A stretch of 64,000 nucleotides of DNA from Verrucomicrobiia bacterium (GTDB taxonomy: Bacteria; Verrucomicrobiota; Verrucomicrobiia; Verrucomicrobiales; DEV007). Location: positions 124,001 to 188,000 of the forward strand of contig JAUICH010000003.1 of NCBI GenBank assembly GCA_030427505.1, in the 5' to 3' direction. Below, piece by piece: positions 24,738 through 34,215 of the stretch. How positions within the stretch are numbered: the stretch's first letter is position 1; each line of letters starts with the position of its first letter. Made by a program: the position numbers and the translations under genes. The notes below the pieces were generated by a model. It did no database searches, was not told the origin of the DNA, and worked only from the letters and a program-made list of their open reading frames with translations.

Positions 24738-25901
24738 TCAGCGGGACGCCGTCGGCACTTCCTCCGCTGGAATGGGTCTGACGTCTTCTGGCGAAGTCCT
24801 CATCCGTGGCTTGTCAGATTCCAGATCCGGCGGCGGCGGTCCCAGGAACTTGGCTTCGTCCACGGTGGGGAAGGACGGCGCGGGCGCTGCCTCGGCTACT
24901 GGCTTCTCCTTACGTGGTCCTTCGGCCAGAGACGGATCCTGGGCCACAATGGCGTCCAAGCGGGCCTTGGCATCCGCGTAATGCGCGTTGCCGGGAAACT
25001 TCAGGACTTCCCGGTAGTAAACGGACGCGGCTTGCAGTTTGCCCTTGTTCTCGTAAAAACGGGCGATGTCGAAATTCTTCTCGGTCCGCTGATCTTCCAG
25101 GGAGCCCAGCTCGGCCTTGATGTCGTCGGAACGTTCGTCGTTGGCAAACTGGTTTTCGAAGTCCATTGCGGTCTCTTCGAGTTCCCGCTGAATGCTGGGA
25201 TCGTTCGACCGGCCGGCTTCATACTTCAGCAGTTGAATCTTTTGGTACTGAGCATCCACCGCGGTCTTGGAATTCGGGAAATCGATCACCACGGACTCGA
25301 AGGCTTCCACCGCTTCGTCGCGGCTGCCCCGCTTCGCGTTGATGACACCGACATTGTAGAGACAGAGGGGGGCATACTCGCCGTAGGGCGCGCTGTCCTT
25401 GATCTGCTGAAACATCTCGATCAACTCGGACGGCTGAATGTTGGCGCCGATCCCCATGAAGCCGGGCTTCAGGTTCTCCATGTAATAGGTCGCGATGCTG
25501 TACTGCTGCTTCAGCGCGTCAGCGAAATGATCGCTGTCCTTATAATCTTGGAGGAGCTTCTGATACTGCTTGAACGCTTTCTTCGCGTTTCCCTGCAACT
25601 GATGGATCTGGGCCAGGCGGTACTGACTCTCCGCGGCGGCCTTGGTGCGGGGGTAGTCGTCGACCACATCGTCGTACCAATCGATCGCCTTCTTCGGATT
25701 GGAAGTCTCGGCGTCTTTGGCACGCTGCATCATCTGGACGGCGGCAGCTTCGTTGCTGGAGGCTTCCTCAGGGGAAACCACCCGGTCTTTGTTGCCACCG
25801 AAGAGCCCCGCGTGGGTGGTGCCCATCAGAGTCAGAGAGAGCGCGGCACTACCCGCAACCCCGGTCCAGCCGTTCAGGCGGCGAAAAAATTTCAGGTCCA
25901 T
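24738..25901 (-). CDS. Exported TPR protein, BamD-like
   Basis: 387 residues with an N-terminal signal (RRLNGWTGVAGSAALSLTLM, then THAG). It carries tetratricopeptide-like helical repeats: KKAIDWYDDVVDDYPRTKAA, AKKAFKQYQKLLQDYKDS, RDEAVEAFESVVIDFPNS and KLQAASVYYREVLKFPGN. The Y-x-x-V/L-x-x-(F/Y)-P endings are those of BamD/YfiO-type TPRs. A Pro-rich tail follows. There is no lipobox Cys, which classical BamD has, so it may be periplasmic. Its position before the LptE-like gene suggests a part in outer-membrane assembly. Confidence 0.8.
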   Translation of the reverse strand: MDLKFFRRLNGWTGVAGSAALSLTLMGTTHAGLFGGNKDRVVSPEEASSNEAAAVQMMQRAKDAETSNPKKAIDWYDDVVDDYPRTKAAAESQYRLAQIHQLQGNAKKAFKQYQKLLQDYKDSDHFADALKQQYSIATYYMENLKPGFMGIGANIQPSELIEMFQQIKDSAPYGEYAPLCLYNVGVINAKRGSRDEAVEAFESVVIDFPNSKTAVDAQYQKIQLLKYEAGRSNDPSIQRELEETAMDFENQFANDERSDDIKAELGSLEDQRTEKNFDIARFYENKGKLQAASVYYREVLKFPGNAHYADAKARLDAIVAQDPSLAEGPRKEKPVAEAAPAPSFPTVDEAKFLGPPPPDLESDKPRMRTSPEDVRPIPAEEVPTASR

Positions 25902-26204
25902 AAGAATTAAGGGTCGTTACAATCAGTCTTTCTTTCAGGCGATCAATCTTTCTTGGTAACCAGGATGGACGCGGGTGGTGCGCCCCTAATAGTTAAAGAT
26001 TATTAGCTTTTCAAGCGCAAAAGCAGAGTATCGATGCGCCGGCGGAAGAGTGACCTTGCTTCAGGCTCCGCGATCCAACCGTGCCAATCAAGCTGTCGTG
26101 AAGGTTCACTCAATCTGCCCTTTACCTGGGAATAATCCACTCGTATTTCAGAACTCCTTTTCAAACCAGCCCTTCGATGGCATGCAAAGCGTCTCTAGTC
26201 TGAT
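25902..26204. other. Intergenic region between divergent TPR and helicase genes
   Basis: 303 bases without a supported gene; expected to hold both promoters. CTAATA (25986-25991) and TATTAG (26001-26006) form a short inverted repeat in an A/T-rich patch that could be an operator or a weak hairpin. Nothing else was recognised. Confidence 0.45.
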
Positions 26205-29200
26205 ATGGAAATAACGGAGCGGTGGCTAATGGACACCGCCGGATGGCAGGCGGTGAAGGAGGCAAGGAGCTTGGTGCGAGCCGGGGCGGTCATTGAGTGC
26301 GCCTTCGATGGGAAACTGCTCAAAGGCGCGGTGATCCGCCGGGGAAAGCCCGCGCTGGCCGGGCTGATGATCGCGTCCAAGACGGACGTCACGAATCTCT
26401 GCCGCTGCCCTCACGCGCGGCGGGAGGGCGCCATGTGCGCCTGCTCGGTGGCCGTGGGCCTGCAGTACCTGGTAAGCGGAGAGAAAAAGGCCGCCGCCGG
26501 AACTCCGGCAGAGGCCTCCACGGGACGGGCCGCCGGCGAAGCCGGTAAGCCGGAACGAAGCCGTTCGGAGGCTGGTCAGACCGGTGGAGCCGCCAACGAG
26601 AGCCAATCCTTTCCCGGAAAACCCTTTATCCGCGTGGAATTTCCACGAGATTTCATGGAAAAATGGGAAAAAGGAAGACTGCCCGTCAGGCTCGGACTTC
26701 TGGAGGAGGATCAAGCATCCGGAAGCCCGGACTCGATCGGCGAAAATGGCGAAGACAGTAGCGCCAAGGCCTCCCTCGAAGGCTCTCGCCGCCTTCGCGC
26801 CTGGTTGGCGGAGATGGGGCAAAAGGGAGGCGCCGTGCCGCCCTTTATCGTCCTGACCCAGGCCCAGGCCACCGCCTTCCTGAAAGCCCTCAAGGGTCAT
26901 CCGCATGTCTGGCTGGGCGGCCGGGAAGTGGACGTTATCGACCAACCGGTCCGCCTGAAACTGGACCTCGCGGAAACAGGAGAGCCTGGTGAAAGTGACG
27001 CCTCCTCATCCTCCAACTCTTTCGCAAACGCCACCATTCAGCTGAATCTCGCCGGAACCCTCCAGAGGGCGGATTCCGGAAAGGTGCTACTCTGGGCCGC
27101 CGGAGAGGGGGGGCGAAAGGGGACTCTCGCCGGGTGCCCCTGGCTGCTGGACATCGAGCGCGGCGCTTTTCTTCCTGTCTTAACACCGGTCTCCGGAGTG
27201 ATGGACGAGAACGAAGTTCGCGCGCTCTACACGCCCGGAAAAGAATTGCGGCGCGACTGGCGGTGGCTGGCGGCTCACCTGCATGTCCTGAATGAATGCT
27301 TCGAGCTGAATACGGAAAACCTCCGCCATCTGCCGCGCATTCTGCCTGGCAAGCCGGAGTTCGAACTGAGCATGGAAGGCTCGCTGAACCATGTTGCGGC
27401 CCAGCTCACCATCGTGTATCCCGGCTGCCGATTTCAGGCGGGCTCGCGCGATACACCGGAACGCGCCGCTGCTTTTCCTTATCAGGACCCAGAGGATCCC
27501 GCCCGCTTCCTGCAGCGTAACCTTTCCGCTGAGAAAACGGCCCTCAACGCCCTGACCTCCGCCGGCTTCCGGCCACCCAATGAAGAGGGGACCTTGAGTT
27601 TGAACGGCGAAGCCCAGGTGCTCCGCTTTTACGTCAGCCTACTGCCAAAGCTGCGCGCTGAATGGAAACGCGTGACCCTGGGTGAACGTTTCCAGCACGT
27701 TACGGCCAGGGTGGAGCCCATCCGCCCGGAAATGACCGGCGTGGCCGCGCCAGGAACCCTGGGTTCGGGTGAAGATTGGTTCTCCTGCCAGTTCGACTAC
27801 CGCAGCGAGGCCGGGGACAATCTTTCTCAGGACGAGGTGCGCCGCATGCTGGCCACCGGCCGCAGCCGCGTGCCACTCCGGGATGGCCGCATCGGCGTGC
27901 TGGACCTGGATGCCTGTCAGGACCTGGATGAAGTGCTGCGGGACTGCGATCCCGTGCAGGAAGGCCAGGGGGCTTACCGCATCCGGGCTGCTCAAAAGGG
28001 ATACCTGGACCTGACGCTCGGCGCCTCAGAGCCGGAGGGCTTCGCCGGACTGAAAGAAGGGAAAGGAGCGGTAGGGGGCATCACTTCGGAAGAACTGGAC
28101 GCCGCGCTGGGCGAACTGGGGAAACTTCTGCGTCCGTATCAGCGGGACGGCATCCAGTGGCTCTACCGGCACGCGGCGGACATCAGCTACCGGGGTGGCA
28201 TCCTGGCGGACGAAATGGGTTTGGGAAAAACTCTACAGAGTTTGGCGACTCTGAAATGTCTCTGGGCACGGCAACCGAAGGATCAGCGGAAACCAGCCCT
28301 TATCGTTTGCCCGACCTCGCTCACGGATAACTGGCAGGCCGAGGCGCGAAAATTCGTTCCGGAGTTCAAAGTGCTCATCATGCGCGGCCCGCACCGGCAC
28401 GGCCATTTTCAGAACCTGCGCTTTGCCGACCTGGTCATCACGTCCTACGCGCTGCTCATCCGGGACATCGACGATTACCGCGAACAGGAATTCTCCGCCG
28501 TCTTCCTAGACGAAGCCAGCTACATCAAGAATCCGGACACCCAGAATTCCAAGTCGGTTCGCAAGCTGCACGCCGGTGCGCGCTTCGCCCTGACCGGCAC
28601 GCCCATTGAAAACTCCGTGCGCGATCTCTGGTCCATCATGGAATTCGTCTCGCCCGGCTACATGGGCGGAAAAGAAGAGTTCCGCGTGCGCTATGAGCTG
28701 CCAATCCGCTCCGAAAACGCCGCTCCCGAGGTTCACGAACGGCTTCGCCGCCGGCTCGCGCCTTTCCTGTTGCGCCGTACCAAGCGCATCGTCACCAAGG
28801 ACCTTCCAGACAAGCTGGAGGAGATTATCTATTGCGAGCTTAGCGACACACAGAAAACGCTTTATAACCGCTTATTAAGCGCATCGCGTAAAAAAATTCT
28901 CGAGTCTGTATCTCAAGGAAACGACACCCAGGCCCGGGCCAACATGCTTACGGCGCTGCTGCGCCTGCGCCAAGTCTGCTGCGATCCGCGTCTGGTGCGC
29001 GAGGACGAACCGCAAGACGGCAATTCCGGCGCCAAGAAACCGGCCAGTCAGTCTAGTAAGCTGGAATTGCTCCAGGAAAGCCTCCAGGAAGCCATTGAGG
29101 GCGGCCACCGTGTGCTCGTCTTCAGCCAGTTCGTCGGCATGCTGAAATACATCCGCCAGCTCCTCGAAGCTCAGGGCTGGGATTATTGCTATCTGGACGG

Positions 29201-29561
29201 CTCCAGCACGGATCGCGCGGATCAGGTAAAAACCTTCCAGACCCGCTCGGACATTCCGGTCTTCCTGATCAGCCTCAAAGCCGGCGGCTATGGCCTCACG
29301 CTCACGAAGGCCGACACGGTCATTCATTTCGATCCCTGGTGGAATCCCGCCGTCGAAGCCCAGGCCACCGACCGCGCGCACCGTATCGGCCAGGAGAACG
29401 TCGTCACGAGCTACAAGCTCATCGCGCGCGACACGGTGGAAGAAAAGATCCTGAACCTCCAGCAAAAGAAACGAGACGTCTTCGACGCCGCGATCGACGA
29501 CCAGCGTCCCATGATGAACGGCCTGACCACGGACGACCTGAAAGCCGTCTTGGAGGTGTAA
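26205..29561 (+). CDS. SWIM/SNF2-family DNA helicase-like ATPase
   Basis: 1118 residues. The N-terminus has a SWIM-type zinc finger (CRCPHARREGAMCACSVAVG, about 65-85) with Cys where the last His usually is. Residues 100-600 form a long variable region. The SNF2 ATPase follows from about 620: motif I ILADEMGLGKTLQS, motif Ia CPTSLTDNW, motif II VFLDEAS (not DEAH), motif III ALTGTPIENS. The helicase C-lobe has VLVFSQFVGM, LDGSSTDRADQV, LKAGGYGLTLTKAD and motif VI QATDRAHRIGQ. The family uses ATP to translocate on DNA and remodel protein-DNA complexes. It stands alone, with no methyltransferase or defence genes around it, so it is likely a housekeeping or repair factor of RapA type. Confidence 0.93.
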   Translation: MEITERWLMDTAGWQAVKEARSLVRAGAVIECAFDGKLLKGAVIRRGKPALAGLMIASKTDVTNLCRCPHARREGAMCACSVAVGLQYLVSGEKKAAAGTPAEASTGRAAGEAGKPERSRSEAGQTGGAANESQSFPGKPFIRVEFPRDFMEKWEKGRLPVRLGLLEEDQASGSPDSIGENGEDSSAKASLEGSRRLRAWLAEMGQKGGAVPPFIVLTQAQATAFLKALKGHPHVWLGGREVDVIDQPVRLKLDLAETGEPGESDASSSSNSFANATIQLNLAGTLQRADSGKVLLWAAGEGGRKGTLAGCPWLLDIERGAFLPVLTPVSGVMDENEVRALYTPGKELRRDWRWLAAHLHVLNECFELNTENLRHLPRILPGKPEFELSMEGSLNHVAAQLTIVYPGCRFQAGSRDTPERAAAFPYQDPEDPARFLQRNLSAEKTALNALTSAGFRPPNEEGTLSLNGEAQVLRFYVSLLPKLRAEWKRVTLGERFQHVTARVEPIRPEMTGVAAPGTLGSGEDWFSCQFDYRSEAGDNLSQDEVRRMLATGRSRVPLRDGRIGVLDLDACQDLDEVLRDCDPVQEGQGAYRIRAAQKGYLDLTLGASEPEGFAGLKEGKGAVGGITSEELDAALGELGKLLRPYQRDGIQWLYRHAADISYRGGILADEMGLGKTLQSLATLKCLWARQPKDQRKPALIVCPTSLTDNWQAEARKFVPEFKVLIMRGPHRHGHFQNLRFADLVITSYALLIRDIDDYREQEFSAVFLDEASYIKNPDTQNSKSVRKLHAGARFALTGTPIENSVRDLWSIMEFVSPGYMGGKEEFRVRYELPIRSENAAPEVHERLRRRLAPFLLRRTKRIVTKDLPDKLEEIIYCELSDTQKTLYNRLLSASRKKILESVSQGNDTQARANMLTALLRLRQVCCDPRLVREDEPQDGNSGAKKPASQSSKLELLQESLQEAIEGGHRVLVFSQFVGMLKYIRQLLEAQGWDYCYLDGSSTDRADQVKTFQTRSDIPVFLISLKAGGYGLTLTKADTVIHFDPWWNPAVEAQATDRAHRIGQENVVTSYKLIARDTVEEKILNLQQKKRDVFDAAIDDQRPMMNGLTTDDLKAVLEV

Positions 29562-29844
29562 ATTCCTCCCATCAGCGGCACCCTCGGCCGTATAAAGAGC
29601 CTAGAGCCGAGAAACAAGGCTCAAACCGGCCGGAAGCCTGATATTTCGTATTTCCGAAGCATCTTCCCGTCACGGGAGAATAACATCATACAATATATGT
29701 AATATAAAATCGTATAAGCCAATTCTGCTTCCCTTTGGGATTTCAAGGCGGCCACGGTCTGTCTCCATGAATGAAACTCTGGCGGACTCCAGAGTTGCCT
29801 CCCTCAGCCTTTGGCGGATCGGCCCGGCTTTGCGAAAATTGAAT

Positions 29845-30259
<415 letters not shown>

Positions 30260-30970
30260 TCAGCCCACGTTGGTGTAAACCGCCTGCACGTCGTCGTCGT
30301 CCTCGATCTTGTCGATGAGAATATCCAGGTCTTCCATCTGCTCGTCGGTCAGCTCGATGGGAGATGTGGGCGTGCGCTGCAGGCTGGCTTTCTTGATCTC
30401 GATGCCGAGATTTTCCACCGCGTCAGACAGAGACCGGAAACTCGTGAAGTCGCCGTAGGCATACACGGTGTTGTCACTGACCTCCAGCTCTTCCAGGCCG
30501 GCGTCGATCAATTCCAGTTCCACCATGTCCAGATCGATCTCATCCGTTTTTTCGAACTCGATGACGGCCTGGCGGGCAAAGAGAAAGTCCATGGACCCTC
30601 CAGTCATGATCTGGCCGCCATTCTTGTTAAAGATGGTCTTCAGGTTGGAGATGGTCCGGTTCGTGTTATCGGTGGCGCATTCCACCAGGATCAACACCCC
30701 GTGCGGGCCCTTTCCTTCGTAAGTGATTTCCGTGAAATCCTGAGCGTCTTTGCCGGAGGCCCGCTTGATGGCGGACTCGATGTTGTCCTTCGGCATGTTC
30801 TCCGCCTTCGCGTTGATGATGGCGGTGCGGAGCTTGGAGTTGGTCTCGGGATCGGGTCCCGCTTCCTTGGTTGCCAGCGTGATGGCCTTGGCCAGTTTCG
30901 GAAACACCTTGGACATGGTGTCCCAGCGTTTTTCCTTGCTCTTGCGGCGGTATTCGAAAGCGCGTCCCAT
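30260..30970 (-). CDS. YebC/PmpR-family regulatory protein
   Basis: 236 residues, a near-standard length. Family segments are the N-terminal [76 protein letters not shown] and the C-terminal [17 protein letters not shown]. YebC proteins bind DNA or act on the ribosome, where they ease translation of proline runs; both roles have been reported for the family. Here the N-terminus MGRAFEYRR matches the subgroup found in non-proteobacterial phyla. It lies beside the CGG tRNA-Pro gene, which is probably chance. Confidence 0.93.
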   Translation of the reverse strand: MGRAFEYRRKSKEKRWDTMSKVFPKLAKAITLATKEAGPDPETNSKLRTAIINAKAENMPKDNIESAIKRASGKDAQDFTEITYEGKGPHGVLILVECATDNTNRTISNLKTIFNKNGGQIMTGGSMDFLFARQAVIEFEKTDEIDLDMVELELIDAGLEELEVSDNTVYAYGDFTSFRSLSDAVENLGIEIKKASLQRTPTSPIELTDEQMEDLDILIDKIEDDDDVQAVYTNVG

Positions 30971-31113
30971 GGAGAGAAAAAAGGGTTCAGAATCGGGTCA
31001 GGGGGAAATGTGTAGGACGGAAGCGGGAATCTGCAACCGCTTTGTAAAGAGCCGGCTGGAACCCCGGGCCAAACCCGCGCCGGTTCCCACGTCGAGGTGT
31101 ATTGAAACACCCC

Positions 31114-31731
31114 CTATTTCGCCTTCACCCGTCCCAGGGCCGGACTGTAGGAAACGTACCCCATGCGGATCAGCCGGCTCAGCTCCCGTTCCTGGCCCGC
31201 GTATTCCTCCACGCCATGCCAGGTTTGCCGGGCGATCAAGCGGTCCAGCGTTTCCCGCAGACGCGGTTCCGCTCCGTGTTCCTCGGGAATGAGATTGCGA
31301 AAACGCTCCCAGGCATTGGCTAATTGATAGGGGCCGCTGAGAAACAGATGGGTCAACAGGTGTGAGCTGACGGAGACCTCTGCCCATTGCCACTCTCCCC
31401 AGGATTTTGGAAAGCGATCCATTTCAAAGTCGGGCAGCGCATCTCCGAGAGACGAGTAGGAGATCTGGTCCGGTGTCCAGGTTTGGAAGCCCGAGACAAT
31501 CACGGCCAGGATCCCGGCCCCGGCGGTCCACCAGAACACCGTTTCCGGCCAGTGGAATCCACACGTCTCGCTGATCAACGCCGGCCCCCAGTAGAAAAAG
31601 GCCAGGCAGGCGGCGAACCCCAGCACACTGAACAGGAGGTGCACCGGTATCATCAGGATCTGCTGTTGATTGTACCGCCGGATCATCAGCCCCATAGCTA
31701 ACGAATGGAAGCTAGCAAGAAAAGCAGTCAT
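31114..31731 (-). CDS. Membrane protein of unknown function
   Basis: About 205 residues from ATG 31731; ATG 31695 and 31686 are also possible, and an ATG in frame at 31770 seems too early. It has two hydrophobic helices (ILMIPVHLLFSVLGFAACLAF and a following ETVFWWTAGAGILAVIVSGF) and a soluble, charged C-terminal domain (about 115 residues) with no motif that I recognise. The basic MGLMIRRYNQQQ before the first helix suggests the N-terminus lies in the cytoplasm. It is not close to any gene that explains it; the next gene, on the other strand, encodes an exported amidohydrolase. Function unknown. Confidence 0.6.
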   Translation of the reverse strand: MTAFLASFHSLAMGLMIRRYNQQQILMIPVHLLFSVLGFAACLAFFYWGPALISETCGFHWPETVFWWTAGAGILAVIVSGFQTWTPDQISYSSLGDALPDFEMDRFPKSWGEWQWAEVSVSSHLLTHLFLSGPYQLANAWERFRNLIPEEHGAEPRLRETLDRLIARQTWHGVEEYAGQERELSRLIRMGYVSYSPALGRVKAK

Positions 31732-31795
31732 TGACCAGTTCCGCTTCCTTTCAGTAGAAGGGAACGCCAATTAACCCCCCACCCAAGGAAACCCC

Positions 31796-32884
31796 ATGTG
31801 CCGCCCAGGCCAATCTAACCGCGGGGACGCCTCCCCCTTTCCATTGCCATTTTCCAAGGCAACCGCCATCCGTGGTCTGGTGGCTGCGTCGCTTTTGACC
31901 GCTTTGCTGTCTCTGGCATGCGCTCACGCGGAGCCCACCGCTCCACCCGCGCCCAACCCGGACGGAGACATCATCTACGAACCGGGAAACATGCCGGTGA
32001 TTCTGCTGGCCCCACATGACGGCACCCTGATACCGGATGGATCTCCGCTGCGGCCCACCAATGCCGGCCGGGACGTAAATACCTCCAAGCTGGCCCGGGA
32101 ACTGGCGGAGGCTCTGGAGTACCGGGACGCTACAGGCGCCAAGCGCCGGCCCTATGTGGTCATCAATCAGCTGCACCGGAAAGTCATGGAGCCGAACCGT
32201 TCCTGGGAAGACAATCTGGACAGCGAATGGCTGAATGACGACGGCGGCAAGGCCGGCGGTCCCGTGCCCCGGGCCACCCGCGCTTTCGAGGACTATCATG
32301 CCTGCGCCGATCACGCGGTCAAGGAAGTGCAGGCCGCCTTCGGCACGGGTTTCCTGGTGGACCTGCACGGCTTGGGCTCCAGCCGTTCCGCGGACATGTA
32401 TGGCTACCTGCTGCGCCCTTCCCACCTGGCTGATCCGAAAGATCATGACGCCGCCACCAGCGATGATGCGCTGGCCGAAGCGATCCGGCAAAGAAGTACC
32501 CTGAAGACCGCCGCCGCCCGGAAGGGAGACGCCGCCGCGGCCATCGCCGGGCTGGTGCGTGGGCCTGAAAGCCTGGCCAGCCTGATGAACGCCGCCCTGG
32601 AAGCGAATCGCGAAGCCCCCCGCCCCGCCGTGCCCAGCGCTCAGTTTCCCAACCCCAAGGCCAGCTCCACCCCGGATCACGACCAGATCTATTTCAATGG
32701 AGCCTACGACATTGCCGCGCACAGTTCCTATCGCGTGGGCACGGCGGTGGATGCCGTCCAGATCGAAACCCTGGCCACGGCCCGGAATACGGAGAAACAA
32801 CGCCAAGTCTTTGCCGAAGCCATGGCGGAAGCGCTCCGGAACTTTCTGGAACTCCACTACGGTCTCGACATTCGCGGCAAGTGA
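31796..32884 (+). CDS. Exported N-formylglutamate-amidohydrolase-like protein
   Basis: 362 residues with an N-terminal export signal (AIRGLVAASLLTALLSLACA). LACA could be a lipobox. The mature part has the N-formylglutamate amidohydrolase (FGase) plan: LLAPHDGTLIP, GRDVNTSKLARELAEAL, VVINQLHRKVMEPNRS (His-Arg and Asn-Arg), FEDYHACADHA and FLVDLHGLG (Asp-x-His). The family hydrolyses N-formyl or related amides with zinc. An exported form is unusual because the usual role is in histidine breakdown in the cytoplasm, so the true substrate may be a cell-wall or peptide amide. Substrate inferred only. Confidence 0.75.
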   Translation: MCRPGQSNRGDASPFPLPFSKATAIRGLVAASLLTALLSLACAHAEPTAPPAPNPDGDIIYEPGNMPVILLAPHDGTLIPDGSPLRPTNAGRDVNTSKLARELAEALEYRDATGAKRRPYVVINQLHRKVMEPNRSWEDNLDSEWLNDDGGKAGGPVPRATRAFEDYHACADHAVKEVQAAFGTGFLVDLHGLGSSRSADMYGYLLRPSHLADPKDHDAATSDDALAEAIRQRSTLKTAAARKGDAAAAIAGLVRGPESLASLMNAALEANREAPRPAVPSAQFPNPKASSTPDHDQIYFNGAYDIAAHSSYRVGTAVDAVQIETLATARNTEKQRQVFAEAMAEALRNFLELHYGLDIRGK

Positions 32885-32996
32885 ATGTCGCCACCGCGTT
32901 TCTCGTCAGACGAGTTGACCGGATGCTCTCTCGCCTCCATTTTCCTGACGACTATCGTCAAAACATCCCTATTCATTGATTCACCCCTGAAAACCC

Positions 32997-33581
32997 ATGA
33001 TGACTCGTAAATCATTCTTCTCTCTGGTTCTCGGCGCCGCCCTGCTCGGTGGCACGGGAATTTTCATTGCCCAGGCCCAAGATTCCAAACTTCCCAAGGT
33101 CTATTTTGACATGACGGCCGACGGCCAAGATTTGGGCCGCATTGTGATGGAACTGCGTTCCGACGTGGTGCCGAAAACGGCGGAAAACTTCCGGGCTCTG
33201 TGCACCGGCGAAAAAGGATTCGGCTACAAGGGCAGCATCTTTCACCGCGTCATTCCGGGCTTCATGTGCCAGGGAGGTGACTTCACGAACTTCAACGGCA
33301 CGGGCGGAAAGTCCATCTACGGCGAGAAGTTCGCGGACGAGAATTTCCAACTGAAGCACACCGGACCCGGCATTCTCAGCATGGCCAATGCTGGGCCGAA
33401 CACCAACGGTTCTCAGTTCTTCATCTGCACGGCCACGACCGACTGGCTGGACGGGCGCCACGTTGTCTTCGGTAAAGTGGTCGAGGGCATGGACGTGGTG
33501 CAGAAAATCGAAAGCTACGGTTCCCGGAGCGGCCAGACCAGCGCCAAGATCGAAGTCAAGGACTGCGGCGAGTTGAAATAA
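32997..33581 (+). CDS. Exported eukaryote-type cyclophilin (peptidyl-prolyl isomerase)
   Basis: 194 residues. An N-terminal signal ([20 protein letters not shown], cleavage near AQAQ) precedes a cyclophilin domain. It keeps the active-site segments of human CypA almost intact: [15 protein letters not shown] (catalytic Arg, Phe, Gln), [38 protein letters not shown] and [14 protein letters not shown] with the Trp that binds cyclosporin. It should isomerise peptidyl-proline bonds of exported proteins in the periplasm. Start ATG 32997; a strong terminator follows. Family certain; the close match to eukaryotic forms is judged by eye. Confidence 0.95.
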   Translation: MMTRKSFFSLVLGAALLGGTGIFIAQAQDSKLPKVYFDMTADGQDLGRIVMELRSDVVPKTAENFRALCTGEKGFGYKGSIFHRVIPGFMCQGGDFTNFNGTGGKSIYGEKFADENFQLKHTGPGILSMANAGPNTNGSQFFICTATTDWLDGRHVVFGKVVEGMDVVQKIESYGSRSGQTSAKIEVKDCGELK

Positions 33582-33619
33582 CCGCGTTCCTGGATTCGGA
33601 AATTATCCAAGCTTCAGAA

Positions 33620-33652
33620 AAGGCTGGCCACCACCCGTGGCCGGCCTTTTTT
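33620..33652. terminator. Bidirectional intrinsic terminator
   Basis: AAGGCTGGCCAC (33620-33631), loop CACCC, and GTGGCCGGCCTT (33637-33648) make a twelve-pair stem with one G-T pair. TTTTTT follows (33647-33652), ending the cyclophilin transcript. Read on the other strand the stem is followed by TTTTCTG and ends the DUF2721 gene, whose stop lies in the T-run. Confidence 0.93.
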
Positions 33653-34079
33653 ATGCCGCTTTCGTGCCCGGTTCGGAAGTTCCGGTGCATTCGGAATCCA
33701 TCGTTTCCAGGTCCAACTCTATGGCCTGAGTGGAGATGGAAACTTCGATGAGCGAGATGAGGAGTGAGATGGACAAACCTACCAGGCTTAGCCCGAACAG
33801 CCAGCGTCCCACCATCCCCTGCCCGAGGAACAGGGCCCCCATCGAAACCGAACACAGCAGGAAACTTCCCACCGCGAAGGTCTGCATTCTCCGGATCAGG
33901 TGAATCCGTTTCCGCAGGTTGGCGATCTGCAACAGCGTGGCCTCCGGGTGATTGCTCAGGTCCAGGCGGCGCAGCTCCCGGATCAGCCGGGCCAGGGCCA
34001 GGAAGCGGTTGGTGTAGGCCAGCATGAGAAGGGAGATGGCCGGGAAGAGTAGCGCGGGCGTGGTCAGCGTCATGTCCAT
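33651..34079 (-). CDS. DUF2721-family membrane protein
   Basis: 142 residues from ATG 34079 (34073 is an alternative). The segment PALLFPAISLLMLAYTNRF, with LARLIRELR after it, is the signature of the DUF2721 family. Two further hydrophobic helices follow (TFAVGSFLLCSVSMGALFLG and WLFGLSLVGLSISLLISL). Likely an inner-membrane protein of unknown role. The longer frame to 34178 overlaps a terminator hairpin and is rejected. The stop codon lies within the T-run of the bidirectional terminator. Confidence 0.8.
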   Translation of the reverse strand: MDMTLTTPALLFPAISLLMLAYTNRFLALARLIRELRRLDLSNHPEATLLQIANLRKRIHLIRRMQTFAVGSFLLCSVSMGALFLGQGMVGRWLFGLSLVGLSISLLISLIEVSISTQAIELDLETMDSECTGTSEPGTKAA

Positions 34080-34145
34080 ATTCGTCCGGACGATACCATA
34101 AGGAATTCCCCTCCCCGCAGCGCTTCTTCGGTTCATGACACAAAG

Positions 34146-34171
34146 AAAGGCGCCCTGGATGGGGCGCCTTT
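34146..34171. terminator. Hairpin terminator downstream of the Gfo/Idh oxidoreductase
   Basis: AAAGGCGCCC (34146-34155), loop TGGATG, GGGCGCCTTT (34162-34171): a ten-pair stem. On the minus strand it is followed by TTTCTTTG, so it ends the oxidoreductase transcript before the DUF2721 gene. Confidence 0.85.
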
Positions 34172-34215
34172 CCGTCATTCGTGAACTGCTTGGCTTAGAA
34201 TGCCAATGGCCTGAA

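Noticed and set aside
24717-25910. A 397-codon open frame opposite the BamD-like gene
   Set aside because: The minus-strand frame has a signal peptide and TPR repeats; the plus-strand translation has neither domain nor plausible start.
29684-29722. A/T-rich stretch with a near-palindrome (TACAATATATGTA) after tRNA-Pro
   Set aside because: It could be a protein-binding site or promoter, but no gene is placed to use it and the arms are imperfect.
31751-32857. A 368-codon minus-strand frame opposite the FGase-like gene
   Set aside because: It lacks any recognised motif and is the shadow of a frame with clear FGase residues.
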